From Phoenix dactylifera (lineage: Eukaryota > Streptophyta > Magnoliopsida > Arecales > Arecaceae): 64,000 bases of DNA. The position numbers and the translations under genes were made by a program. Shown here one piece after another: positions 23,097 through 35,700 of this stretch. Under the pieces are notes generated by a model that saw nothing but the letters and a program-made list of their open reading frames with translations, did not search any database and was not told where the DNA came from. Every line of letters starts with the position of its first letter. The first letter of the stretch is position 1. The DNA lies in contig NC_052409.1 of the NCBI RefSeq assembly GCF_009389715.1, positions 186,001 to 250,000 of the forward strand, in the 5' to 3' direction.

Positions 23097-26000
23097 CTAC
23101 CTAGAAATCTCATGTTTTGAGGAATAGCCTAGCCGTTCCATCTCCCAGTTTAGCTTGGAAGCAACTCCTTCGTGGCGAGGGAAGTACTCCTATCAGAAGG
23201 AACAAGCTTAATTCGTCAATATAAGAATTATAATTTGAGACCTAGGAACTTGTTAACAGCCATAAAAGATCACCAGTAGACATGCTTCCACACGGTCGTT
23301 TGTTCCCAAATAGGCCTCCATATACACATACACACACATTAATTTATCCAAATTCCACTGAATTGTACAGTTATTTGCATTTCTAGTGGCCCGTGCATGC
23401 AATCGTACGTGCATGTAAATGAACGCAATTATAGATGTCTGAGTAAATGAGAAGTATGTGGACTTGCAGGTGAATGAATGTGTTATTCGGATGTATCGTA
23501 TATGCATATATGAATATATAGACATGCATAAAAAATAAAAAGGAGAGACTCGCCAACCAGCCTTTTCTGATTTGGCTGGCATTTCTCTTCATCAAGGGAG
23601 AGGTCTTGGGTTCAAATCCTGGTACAGACACCCATCAGCTGCAATGTCATGAAGTTCTACCCTTCTTGATGGTTAAATCCTATATCATCCTTTTATGCAC
23701 CTTCAGTGTACTCTTTACGCATTAATTTTGTCCTAATTTTGGTGCAGACACCCATCAGCTGCAAGTCAATGAAGTTCTACCCTTCTTGATGGTTAAATCC
23801 CATATCATCCTTTTATTTTTGGATGAGTTTTCATGATTATTCCTTAATTGGGCCAATAGATCTTGTCCTTTCCATCTAAGATTGCACCCTTAGCTTGCCC
23901 TAATAATCACCATCCATCTAAGATTGCAGCCCCTATCTTGCCCTAATAATCACCATCTCAACCTATGCCATGCATACTATTCTCCTAAGACATGCATACC
24001 TCATTCTCTCTACTTGATTTGGACCCACATCATGACTAATAAAGTCCAAATTGTGCTACATTTTACCATTGCTTCCTTAATTTGATCAAGTTCCCAAAAT
24101 CTTAAGCGAATCCTTTGATATCATCACTCTAATGTCATCCATTAGTTATCATATGCTCTGATCTTAAGATCATATTGCCTAGGATCATAACACTTGGCAC
24201 CATCTTTTCATGACATATAGTCCCTTTTTCTAGAATTCTCCTCCTTCTCTATTCACCAATTAAATCACACCCACTTGCATACCTAATCTCTCTCATAGTT
24301 ACCATTGCCACATTGCATCCTCGCTTTAACGTTCTAAAAAATTCTTACATCTCACCTTTAGTTACACCCATAACTACCTAGATTTCTCATCTCTTGCCAT
24401 GCCAAGTATCCTTCCATATTTTTTTGTAAGTTCATTCCTTTGCACCATTGTCCCTTCCCCGAAAAGATAAATTAGAGATTCCTCTCAATCTATATTATTT
24501 TACTTATATGGAGTCTGTAGACGAGTATATATAACCTATGAGATGTACTGAATGTCATAGAACAGAGAAATAACACCTTTTTTGGCTGTCTTTTTCTTTT
24601 ATTTTTCTCTTCTACAAATATTTTAACAATTACAAAGTAAGTTTTGTTTGAAGTAGAATTATTCATTTTTCATGATTCTAGGGATTTCATGAATTTTCAC
24701 CTGCAGAGAGGACATACGTAATTTTGCATCATGTCCAAATTTTGTTAGCAGAGATTAACAAGGAACTTCCATATCATTTGCAAAGCAAAAAAATGCAACA
24801 AATGTATGACAGTCTATTCAAACACATAACACAGAATTGCATAATATGAGTCATATGCATCACCTCTAACTTCTTCACCAATTCCTTTGCTGTTGGAGCA
24901 GATACAATGATATGACGGGCATTTGGGCTAATGAAACCTTCCTCTACTGCTTTGTCAATGAAAGATAGCAAGGAGTTGTAGTATCCATCCACATTCAGCA
25001 GTCCCACCTATGGATTTCATGCAGATTTAAGAGAGATTTAGGAAGCTGCCCATGGTAGTATGCCTGTGTCAATCATGATGCAATGACTCTTTGAATACTC
25101 ACAAAAGACTAACATAGTTCTTAAACTTGAGAACTCAAGATGCATATTTGATCATATCTTCAGATCCCATATTTGGTTATGCAATATATGTGTGCGCTTG
25201 TGCACGCGTGCATGTGTATGTGCATGTCTGCATGGATAACTCACAATGCAAAATCAGGAAGAAAATATGTCTACATGTAACAATGTAGAAAAAACCAACT
25301 AGTTCTGACTGAGGCATAAAGTTTAAATCACTTCAACAAAAACTGGGTGCCTTAACTAGTCCTGAGACTTTCAAACAAGATCTGCAATGAAAGCATCAAG
25401 AAATACGACTCTTTTTCAGGTTGGCTAGAAAAGTTTCTAAATTACAAAAACGCAGAACATCAAGTGACAATGCTGAACCACATGAATTCATACACAACAA
25501 GTGACTGAAAGAATATGAGAACAACTTAAATTTTGTGATGCATTCATGTTTTCTTTAATTCATTGCTCTCATGAAGGCACAATTAATTTGCAAATGCACA
25601 ATTTCATACTAACCAATTTCGTGTTGCAGATATGGGATAAACAAGGCCTTTATGCCCAGGAAAAAGCAGAGGTAGAGAAGGTCAAAGGTGAAAGCACCAC
25701 AAAACTAGGGCAAAAGGAATGTCAATCAAATCCTTGTCTAAGATCAGTTAGTCTTTATATCTTCCTGATGCCCTTCATAACCATTTTCAGTGCTCTTGCT
25801 ATAAGAGATGATTCATTCTGACTTTTGTAGAGCTAGTATATCTCAATTGCTTTCCTTTAAACAGATGATGCTGTATTCTTGTTCATTTTATTGTTAATAG
25901 GCGAGGAAGCAAGGCTGAGTCATAACTCATTTTTCTCACTTAACAAAAGGAACTCTCCTTAAAATAATTAAAATGACAGCAAAAAGTCATTACCGGCTTA

Positions 26001-29000
26001 TCATGAATGCCTAATTGAGCCCATGTTATCACTTCAAGCAGCTCTTCAAGAGTTCCATATCCTCCTGCATTAAAATCTTAATCAGCTCTGTGATAGAATG
26101 AGCCACCAATCTAATAATACTAGAAAAACTTAACAGTTATTTTTAGGTATTTTTTCTGCAGCAGTTATTTCAATTATCATGGGATTAGGCTATCTAAATA
26201 CTTCTCTGTGAGCAGCATAAATTTGAATTACTAAGATCTGTAACTCTAAATTCTCAAGATAACTCATGATATGAAGCTAGTCATAGTCAAAACTTCAAGT
26301 ACGAGGATTCCAGTAATGCCAATTTCTACAGATGTTCTGGCAGATTTAGTATACAAAAGTATGGCATAGTAAAAAAGTAATCATACTGTCTTATTCAATC
26401 AAAGAAAATGTTGGGCGTTCATCAGGAATTCTAAATTTTCAGTGCCAGAAGTTGATGAACCAGGGACAGTGTTTTGTGTTCAGCGATAGAGATAGAGACG
26501 AGAGTACTGATCGTGTCTTTTTCCTTCATTGATTTGCCTTGGAACTCTAGTGATGGTCAATATATAGAAATCCGCAGCTTTATACACTAACCAGGCAAGG
26601 CCATAAAGGCATCAGAGTGTCTAGCCATCTCCGCCTTCCTCTGGTGCATATCTGCAACTGCCTTCACTTCTCCTACAGTTTCTCCCGTTATCTGCAAAAA
26701 GGAAGCAAACCAAAAAAGAACATAAAAGTTTTACATAATATATATTCCTGTTGGGGGGGGGGGGGGGGGGGGGGGGTGCCTTAAATTTAGTCCCACATCG
26801 GCTAGTAGCGAAAAGGTTCTGTGCCTTAAATGGGGGATGGGGGGTGCCTTAAATTTAGTCCCACATCGGCTAGTAGCGGAAAGGTTCTGTGCCTTAAATG
26901 GGGGATGGGGGGGGAGGTGCCTTAAATTTAGTCCCACATCGGCTAGTAGCGGAAAGGTTCTGTGCCTTAAATGGGGGATGGAAATCCTTTTCTCTCGAGG
27001 CGCCTTTTGAAGGGCAAAATCGTGAGGGCAGTGGTCTTCCCCCGTCTGCGCTGGACGCGCGGGCCGGAGCGTCCAAAGCGGACAATACCTCGGGAGGAAC
27101 GCAGTCCTCTTTCTCTGCTAGCTTAATGTGGGCTATGCTGTTGTGTGAGGCTCCGGCCAAAGGCCGTCCCCGCAACAGATGGGCGCCAGGTAGGGGGCGC
27201 CTCCTCCCACCGTTGACTACCCCTCAGGACTGCGGAGGCTCAAGAACCTTTCCGCTGGGGGGGGGAGGCCTTGAATTTAGTCCCACATCGGCTAATAGCG
27301 GAAAGGTTCTGTGCCTTAAATGGGGGATGGAAATCCTTTCCTCTCGAGGCACCTTTTGAAGGGCAAAACCGTGAGGGCAGTGGTCTCCCCCCGTCTGCGC
27401 TGGATGCGCGGGCCGGAGCGTCCAAAGCGGACAATACCTCGGGAGGAACACAGTCCTCTTTCTCTGCTAGCTTAATATGGGCTATGCTGTTGTGTGAGGC
27501 TCCGGCCAAAGACTGTCCCCGCAACAATTCTCATTGAAGATGATTGGTCTCAAATACACAACTGCTCCCCCAAACACACACACACACACACACACAGATG
27601 ATAAGGCTGTAAAAAAGTTCTTCCAAAAGGCTTTTTAATGGACACTGTGCAGAGAAGCAATGTCAGGTGTTGCAGGGCAGGGAAAGACCTAATCACTAGC
27701 CTCTCCGAAGGGATGAAAAAATATACCAGTCAAAATTCAGAATAGCAAACTAGAACCTTTTTTAGAATTCGATTAAAGAAACGGTCATGGACTTGAACCA
27801 AAATATAAGGCGAAAAGTGAAATCGATCTATTCTTGTTTTTGTCATATAAAGCCAAAACTCAGCAGCTGCTAGGGGGAAGAAGCTGAAAAAAGTTACTCA
27901 CTGATATCAGGACAAAACCTCAAGAGCCTTTAAAAAACTCCATATGGGTGTAGCAGAAAGAAAGACGGCTACGTTATTTCCTTCATATTTCTTGATCATA
28001 AATCAACACAAAAGGTTAAAAAAAAGCGGGGGGAGAACAGCTAAAACATTCAAAATTCATCGATAGTTTTAAACTCAAAAGTAAGTATCAGGAGTCAAAA
28101 CTGGCAGAAAATGAAATGCGTTTGTGTGAGAGATGATAAGGTTTCTTTAATCTGAAAGGATTTATTTAGTGTCCGCTAAGAAAGCAGAAAGGCTTGTTTA
28201 TTAGAAAAGATAAGAAGGTCTTCTAGTTATAGCCGACATACCTCTCGGGGCATGAGAGTCTTTGGTATGACCCTGCATAGGGAGACAGCAACATGACAAA
28301 ATGAGCTGCTGAGGAGCGAACAACCCAAATACTAATGAAATTTCACAGCACTGTACTTCTTCCATTAACCAGTGCGTTTTTTTTTTTATTCTTCCCAGAG
28401 AACATAAGATGATGGATTACATCCGAGGATATTGACTTACCCAATGACATGCCTCCCGCCATCATGAACGGCTTGGGAAACCAAGCCCATCAAACCAACA
28501 CTACCCCCACCATAAACCAGATCAATGTTCCTCGACACCTGAAACCAACCAAACCTTTCAGCACCCGAAGAAGAAAAAGGCATACGAATGCTATTGTTAT
28601 AACACATCTCTGTTGTTCTCTGCGATCTAGTGCACCCATGTCGTAGCTCACAAGCGCTTTATTGTGCACTGGCTTTTAAATCATCTTGCCACATGCATCT
28701 GAAAACTTTAACAGAGGAACAGAACTCTTGAATGAATCACGGAGCATTTAAATACGTTTCCGCGATAGAGATAGAGATAAGAGAAAGAGCGAGCTAAATG
28801 TATCTCACTGGCTGCTGCGTTTCATTAATGGGGTTTCATGAATGCAATGGACCACAGGTTGATGGTTACACAGTTCATTTAGGAATACGTGGGAATTCCA
28901 GCTATGAGGTTTCGGAAGGGGGAAACAAGTATAGGAGAAGTTCCAACATAACACAGTAGCGTTGATGAAAAATCCGAAACCACGATATAGCGCACCCATT

Positions 29001-29533
29001 TGAGTCACAAAGATGGAAATATACACATTTCAAGACAAATCGTCTGGTCGGGTTCATGGCAGCGAAATATGCCAATCTATTCTGCCTCTCAGACACACCC
29101 ACGTAAACAGAACGAGAGAGAGAGAGAGAGAGAGAGACCCAATTGCAAGAAGCTAATGAACATGAATCAGGAGATAGCACTGGACACAAATTTTACCAGT
29201 CTATTCAGCAGAAGGAAAGCTAGGGATGATGGCCAAGAACTTCCATCATCAGCCTTCCAGTTTCTAGATCTAGCAAAACTGCAGAAGGTCAAAACTTCAG
29301 CAAGAACCATGCAAGAAGAAGCAGCTGAAGGTACTCGGCCAAGGAAAGGAAAAAGCGAGCGAGCAAGCAAGCAAGCACGCACCAGGCTCTGAGAAGGTGA
29401 TACGAGAGCATACCAATTCCTTGCCGAGCTCCACTGCAGCATCCTGGTAGCTTCTCTTCTTACCCTGGCTACTGCCACAGAAAACACATATCCTTTTGAA
29501 TTTGGACCGTCTCGTTTCCTGCTCCCCCTCCAT
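23097..29533 (-). CDS. LOG-like: Cytokinin riboside 5'-monophosphate phosphoribohydrolase (LOG family)
   Basis: Releases active cytokinin bases from cytokinin nucleoside 5'-monophosphates in one step; LOG enzymes act in cytosol and nucleus. Seven exons close in frame: 29414-29533, 28441-28538, 28242-28272, 26592-26691, 25994-26064, 24864-25007 and 23097-23189, giving 218 aa, the usual family size. All introns are GT-AG. Conserved words appear in order: [11 protein letters not shown] (residues about 12-22), [13 protein letters not shown] (about 46-58), [30 protein letters not shown] (Arg near 101) and the nucleotide-binding signature PGGYGTLEE (116-124, split by an intron). The end is [22 protein letters not shown]. 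The last exon stands alone behind a 1.7-kb intron. Its FPRHEG departs slightly from the VPCHER seen in many LOGs. Intron 3 (26692-28241) carries a TRIM-like element. No coding break is visible, so the gene looks functional. Confidence 0.95.
23621..23950. repeat. Short direct duplications inside the last LOG intron
   Basis: A block of about 75 bp beginning GGTACAGACACCCATCAGCT at 23621 is repeated 120 bp further on (23741), with the shared run GAAGTTCTACCCTTCTTGAT. A second, shorter pair (CCATCTAAGATTGCA with CTTGCCCTAATAATCACC) follows at about 23872-23950 with a spacing of about 46 bp. They look like local tandem duplications in non-coding sequence. Confidence 0.7.
26749..27526 (+). mobile_element. 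TRIM-like LTR element in the third intron of the LOG gene
   Basis: Two direct repeats are seen, 26749-27177 and about 27256-27526, separated by only about 78 bp. The first begins TGTTG and both end CAACA, the usual TG...CA ends. Outside lie ATTCC (26744-26748) and ATTCT (27527-27531), a likely 5-bp target duplication with one change. After the first repeat, TGGGCGCCAGG (from 27180) could be a primer binding site; a purine-rich stretch (GGGGGGGGGAGG) lies at the start of the second repeat. The first repeat is longer because a module of about 70 bp containing AGTCCCACATCGG occurs three times (word starts 26789, 26857, 26930), against once (27279) in the second. A 24-base G run (26753-26776) sits near its start. 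No coding capacity, so it is non-autonomous. The intron is otherwise intact. Confidence 0.7.
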
Positions 29534-29662
29534 TCCTCCTACCTCCGTTCTCCGCTACCTCTGGCCTTGGGCTCCCGTCTCCCTCACGCTACGATTTTGA
29601 CGTTGGCCCAGCACAAACTGCCACAATGCCTCGGCCACTTTCGAGTGCGCCCTCCGCGGGTG

Positions 29663-29668
29663 TATATA
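29663..29668 (-). promoter_or_regulatory. Possible TATA box of the LOG gene
   Basis: TATATA within the minus-strand context CCTTTTATATACACC lies about 130 bp upstream of the LOG start codon. A start site about 30 bp downstream would give a leader of roughly 100 bp. Position fits, but no experimental or comparative support is available from the sequence alone. Confidence 0.35.
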
Positions 29669-29719
29669 AAAGGAAGCACACGTGCTGTCCAGCACGGACA
29701 CCACGGGCACGGCACACGA

Positions 29720-32700
29720 TGGACGGGCGCGGTTCTGGGTTATGAAAGAGCGGGGGGCCGGTGTTCCCCCTCCCTCTTTGCCGATCTCGTCCATTTCACT
29801 GCGGCTGGGTTTCCTTAAAAAGACTCGAGTTGGACGCACCAGGAAAGTTGGAACATTCATAAAATCTGCCCTCCCATTCTGCCTCCATGCGCAGCAGAAG
29901 CAACCATGGATGCTAATAGAGTTTAATTGAAGAAACTTTTTGCTGCCGAAAGGAGCCAGCAGATGGAACGGGCCATGGCAAACATGGACAGGAGAATGAA
30001 GCGTTCCAAAAATTCAGATTGGAGGCAAACCGAGAGAGCAACACGTCCGACATGTCTCAGCAATTTGTACGTTCTGAATGAGTCACGAAACATGCTCTGT
30101 CATCCGTTTTAAGGCTGTATATATCTCGGTATGAATAATAATAATAAAAAAAATCTTTCTCTTTGCCGACCTTTGGACTTGCATCCCCGCGCGCGTCAAT
30201 CCGTCCGCTTCTAACGTTGGATTTGGTACGTAGAAATGATCGGCTTTTCCCGCTAATCAGTCGATTGCGGCGTATTTGTTTGGTAAGCACAAGGGAGCAG
30301 AGCATGCCTCGCGAGTGAGAGAACAAGAGACTAGGCCCATGCTCGTGTGCTTCTCGGCTTCACTTGATTGTGGAAACCTGAATGGGAGGGGCCGGGACCA
30401 CACCCTTGTATGCTAGCCTTTGCACACGCAGGAGGCTGGCGCTCCGATGCTGCTCGAGGATATAAAATCATGAAGGAAAACGCATGGTCGTATTGGAGAG
30501 CTCCAATATTTTGAAGGCAGCTCGTCTGGTTTTATCCTTGGCCAGCCTACCCTGGTTGGCATCCTTGCCGCATGCCGAGGAAACAACTGTAAATTTTATT
30601 CAACACGCCCTCCCCATTCCCCCATACCTCCAACCCCTCTCGCCAGACCGAGCATGCTCTCCTCCATCCACGCCATCCATTCCACTGATTGCTTTGCCTC
30701 TCCTCCCCCGCCATCATTCCTCCAATACCTGTGCATATAAAAAATCGCAGCCCATTTCCCATCTCCTCTGTAAATCCCCTTCCTATATTTTAATCCAAAT
30801 ACCATCCCCCTAGGTTCTAGGAACTAAACCCTGCTCTTAGAATATGTTTTGAGATCCCCAGAACACTCAACTCTCCGCCTACTCCCTTTCTATCTCCTTT
30901 TCTTAATCCACTGGACGCAGGCGCCCCTTTCCGAAGGGGAGAGATCGAACATACGCTTAGCAAGGCCGGTATTAGCTCGAGCTGAGCTTTTGTCTGCTAG
31001 TGCTTAGATGATAATAACCATATGCTTTAAGCCATAAAAAAACACAGCAATATAACTCTATATAAGGCCCTCCAATAGCCGAGCCAGCGTTAATGGCTGC
31101 TCGTGAGAGAGAGAGAGAGAGAGAGTGAGAGAGAGAGAGAGAGTAAGCCCTGATAAGCTTTATTTTTCCTCCCGGCGACTCAACAAAGTCTAATCAATAA
31201 CATGACTACAAGCCACGAGATACGAAGAAGTCCTTCAGAGGAACGTGAAAGCTTAATCTCTCGAAGCTGAAGGTCTAGATCCCTGTACATCTTACCACGG
31301 CTTAACATAGGAGCTTTGTAGTTAGTTGACATACAACTTAAATCCAACTATGAGCAAGCACAAGACCGACTTCATGATTGTGAGAGCCAAGTCCATTGAT
31401 CGGCCTGCACATGAATTGGGCCGCAACCCCATGTGAGCAGGGGCTCACACGGCCCGTGCTGGAAGAGGAAGAAGTTGGACTCCGAACAAGAGTTCTTTTC
31501 TTCCCCAATTCCTCCAGGAGGAGGAAAGACAATGAGGCCAAATCCTTCCATGCATGTGTGAACCAGTTTTCCTCTATAAGAGAGCGCCCCCACCTTCGTC
31601 GAGTGCCATTGCACCTCTTTTCTCTCATCAAATCCACAATTTTTCGATCTTATGCCCGCCGAAGATCTAAGTCGGAGATACTGCCGAAGCTGAGGTAAAG
31701 CTCTAATCTTTCTTCCCTTAGCTTTCGAATAGACCGAAAATCGACGCGAGACTCCCCTGTCCATGTCCCCTATTTCCATTGTTTTTCTCTCTTTCCAACT
31801 ACCATCACCACCGGCGTTCGTCATCGATTGGCTTTATGACTTATTTTAATATATTGTACTATGAAATGATTTATTTTATAATATTTGTTATTTTCTTTAA
31901 ATGGTGTATTGACATACGAAAATTTATACGAAAGATTTTCTTACTGAGCCATGTCGCTTATAAATGTCTATTTTTATTTTTCTCTCCAGGCGAATATAAT
32001 CGGTAAGGATGAACAATGGTGCAAGCTTAGAGTTTGTGCCAGCAAGCTTTGCGATTTACATAGCAGAACTTTAGTTCTTCAGTAGTTGATGATGAATTTG
32101 TAGCTTAGTAATTTTTTAAATTTTGAGAATTATGGGTTTGATATTTATATTAGATTTAGAAGTTTTGAACCAATAATGGTTGCATTTAATGTGTGATAAA
32201 ATTGGAAGGGGATTTATTCTATATTGTTTGAGATAAATTTGGAAGCTGAATATAATGTTGGCTTCGTGTTATCGTGGGTTGCACCACGTAGGCATGGTCA
32301 TATCGTGCTCCGGATATGAGGGGTGACAATAATAAAGCTTGCGACACACGTGTGAGGAAGATGGCAGCCAGATGAGCATCAAGGTGGCATGCTTGAGGTT
32401 GTTTCAAAGTGCGACAATGCTCTAAGATACGCTTTTAAGAATTAAACATAACATTTTACGCCTAAGAATTAAGCGTAACATTTTACTCCTAAGAATTAAG
32501 CATGACATTTACTGATATGCAATGCGATATCCACCATCTCTCAACACAATCCGCAAACCCAAAATTGTCGCTAATTTTTTCATCCCTGGGTTCTTTTACA
32601 GGCATGCGAGTTCGAACCAAGTAGTTGAAGCTCGTTGGTGATGACCATCCAAGATGATCGGAATGAAGGCTGGCCATGGGGATGCGTTCTGGAGGGGCCA

Positions 32701-35700
32701 TAACCATATCCTATTGCCGGCCTTTCAAGGAAAATAAGGAAGTGGAAGTAGGACAGAACCAAAGCCAGTTTGTCCTGTCTTGTGACTATAACCACCGACC
32801 AATCTTTCGAATTTGTCCGCGAAATGCTCGTGCCTATGAAAGAGGATGGAAGAGCGATCGATCAGCAGCAAAGTGAGAGCACCTGAGAGTCGAAAGAGTG
32901 CAGAAAAAATTGCACGGGATAATGGAAATTTTGTGGGCTCCGGGTCGTGCAAGTTATTTTATATATATATAAAAAAGAACTCAGATATCAGACTCGAGCA
33001 TTGGAATGGAAGACTGAATAGGACAATTCGTTGGTATATAATGGGTTCGCAATTTTCCCTACTGTAACTCAACTCGGTTGCTAATCGGCTTCCCATAAAG
33101 TCTGGTAGTTCCTAATTAGAAATTTCATTTCATTTTATTGGTGAAAGACTGGCTATTATACCAAAAACTACAGCTAGGATTTAGGTCTGTTAGTAGTCAC
33201 CGCACCGCATAAGCTAATGCAAGATTGATGGCTCGCATTTGGATATTCATAAGGTCAGTTATGAGATTTTCTGCAGTGTAAACTCAAAATTGAGGATTCA
33301 TATTTTCTTCCCTTGGTCGTTCTCCTTTTTGTCTTAGATTTAAACCGAAAAAGAGAGACAGAGCTTCTTAATTTCAGAATTGATAAAAGCCGTAACTGTG
33401 AGAAAATAACTAATCTATCCAGGGACCGTGATCTTGTCATGTGATATGATTTGGGACCGCTGGCCGCTGCTGCTATTCCTCACATGGTAGCATCAAAGAT
33501 GGTGAAGGGGGGGACATGGGCCATAGTGGGAGGATGGCTCCTTAGGGTTTAGGGTTTTGTTTTATTTGCTAGCATCCGGGCCACAGCTCCATGGCATATT
33601 GATGTAGGCCCCGATCATCATGACATATGGTCAGAATTGGGCGGCACCAAGGTTAGGGCCCCTAGTTGCCTATTGTCCTCTTCGTCGTCGTCGTTATTGT
33701 CGTCGTCCTCATCCCATCGGATAGGAAACGGCGCCATTTGGAATTTTCGATGCCCAGCGGCAAACCATGTGCACCCTCATGTCTCTCCGTCGAAGGGATC
33801 AGACATCATTCATCGTCATGCCCGATCAGTTGCCTTCAAATGGTAGGTAGCTTGATGATGTCGGTCCCATATGCTAAGCTGAGTCATGACCCACAATGTT
33901 GCAATCATCTGTGCATATTCCACTATCAGGGTACTTTGCATACTGAGTATGTCTATCTCCCTTTTCCATAATCACCATCCCAAAGTGATCAGTTCATCAT
34001 GAAATCCATTACTGGAATTAATCACAAGAAGATTGACAGATTGCACGACCCCCTTTTAAGTGTCTGCAATTGCCGCCATTGAACAGTCCAATATCAGAGT
34101 ACTGTGCTCTGATGCTAGCATAGGCCTCATTCCCACAGTACTCCGAGAGCAAGTTAAGTGCGATGGAGTATAAGCTTACACAGCAATCCTGCATAGTATA
34201 GTTTCTGTTCTTAAGTCACCAGGAACAAATTTTAGATTCTATATTAATCTGAATGACTTTCTATTGTTTTACGATCATCTTTAGTAACCTACATTTTCAG
34301 AGACTAGCCAATTTGTTGGCTTCTACAATGATAACGGCGCCGATCCATCAACCACCCACCTCTGAAAGATATTATGAGTTTGGACCCATCACTACTTACC
34401 TTCAACTGGTCTTGTCTCTCTCTTTTTATGGTAGAGAGGGTTTGTCCTGATCAACGTGTCTACCAACCCTTTTCCATCTCAACCTTATCTCTGAGGTAGA
34501 TGTGCAGGACTGCAAAAGCCCATCTTTCTTTTTTCTTTCTTTTCTTTTCTTTTCTTTTCTTTTTTAAAACCTTTTCAACTGACCCGTGGTTGTCTCTCTT
34601 TTCCATGAAAGCTTCCAACAAGGGCTGACCAGATGCCCCCTTAAGTTACCATCCTCCATATTTGTCCCTAGCAGACAGATAATACCACAACTTTTTTCAG
34701 GAAACTAGTGAAATGAAAAGCTACAAAATACTATGTTGTTTGGTCCAGGTTTTATTAATGCAGACATTTTGTTAATTAGCATGTCTAAAATTAATGATAC
34801 CTGGAAGTTTTGATCATTTCTTCTTTTTTAATCGCACGAGGTCGAGTTGAAAATCGACATAGTCTGTCTATAGAACTTGGAGTGAACTTGACCCCCCAAA
34901 GAAAAATCTCAAGCCTCTCAGCCTGAGATCAAGTTGAATTGTTATGCTGACTCATGAACTCGACTATGTTTCCAGTGGACCGAAGCAACATACAAGCTGT
35001 GTTACGTATGCCTATTTGATTTAATATGTCAGCTCAACGTGGAAATGAGAAGGTGAGAAGTTGGAAAAATTTTTGCAGCCCAACTTGGATATAGGCACTC
35101 GCACTGGCAACCTGTTTGTTAGGCTTAAATGCTGTCAGTACGAGCCAGGCCGAAAAACTAGGGTTCTGGCGGGGCGTGGAATATGACATTCTTAGATACT
35201 TTATGATGGCCAAACCAGCGACATGAGATTAGAATCGCAATCCAACCCAACAACCTCATCCCACAGCCCTTCATCACCCTACTCTAAATGGCGCCTGACC
35301 TTTTGGAAGGCTCTGTCCTGCTTCCTGTCCCTTTAGGAAACCATAGATGCGTGAAGAGGATGAAAAACAATGGCACCGGATCTTGCTCCGTGCGAGGTTA
35401 AAAGGAATACTTGGCTCGTTTTTCTCTTTTTTTCATTTTGTTCTTTGAAGATACAATATCTCCGCTATGATTTGTTTCATATGTTTAGAAAGCATGAGAA
35501 GGTGATTCTAAGACTCTGTAAAGGATAAAAAATTTCTTCTTTCTGCTCAACCATAGGTATGCCAGACAACATCAACCCTTGATGTCACCGAAGCCCTAAA
35601 TCAAGGATATCAGTATCGTGGATAACTTTTCCTTTAACTGTTACTTTGATGGGATAAGAAACTTAGATCCTTAACCATGTCTAACAGCATCCTGTTTTGA

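Noticed and set aside
23595-23625. tRNA-like B-box (GGTTCAAATCC) suggesting a tRNA gene or SINE
   Set aside because: No matching A-box or cloverleaf is visible upstream and no A tail follows within the expected distance.
23621-23950. Direct repeats that might be taken for a CRISPR-like or regulatory array
   Set aside because: Only two copies per unit with long, irregular spacing in a plant intron; simple local duplication explains them.
26898-27537. Frames inside the repeated block at 26.9-27.5 kb that translate to nearly identical peptides
   Set aside because: They are produced by the direct repeats of the LTR-like element and lie in an intron; there is no known domain.
29555-29930. Frames upstream of the LOG start on both strands
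   Set aside because: They cover the LOG leader and promoter region, show no domains and are disrupted by the expected transcription start zone.
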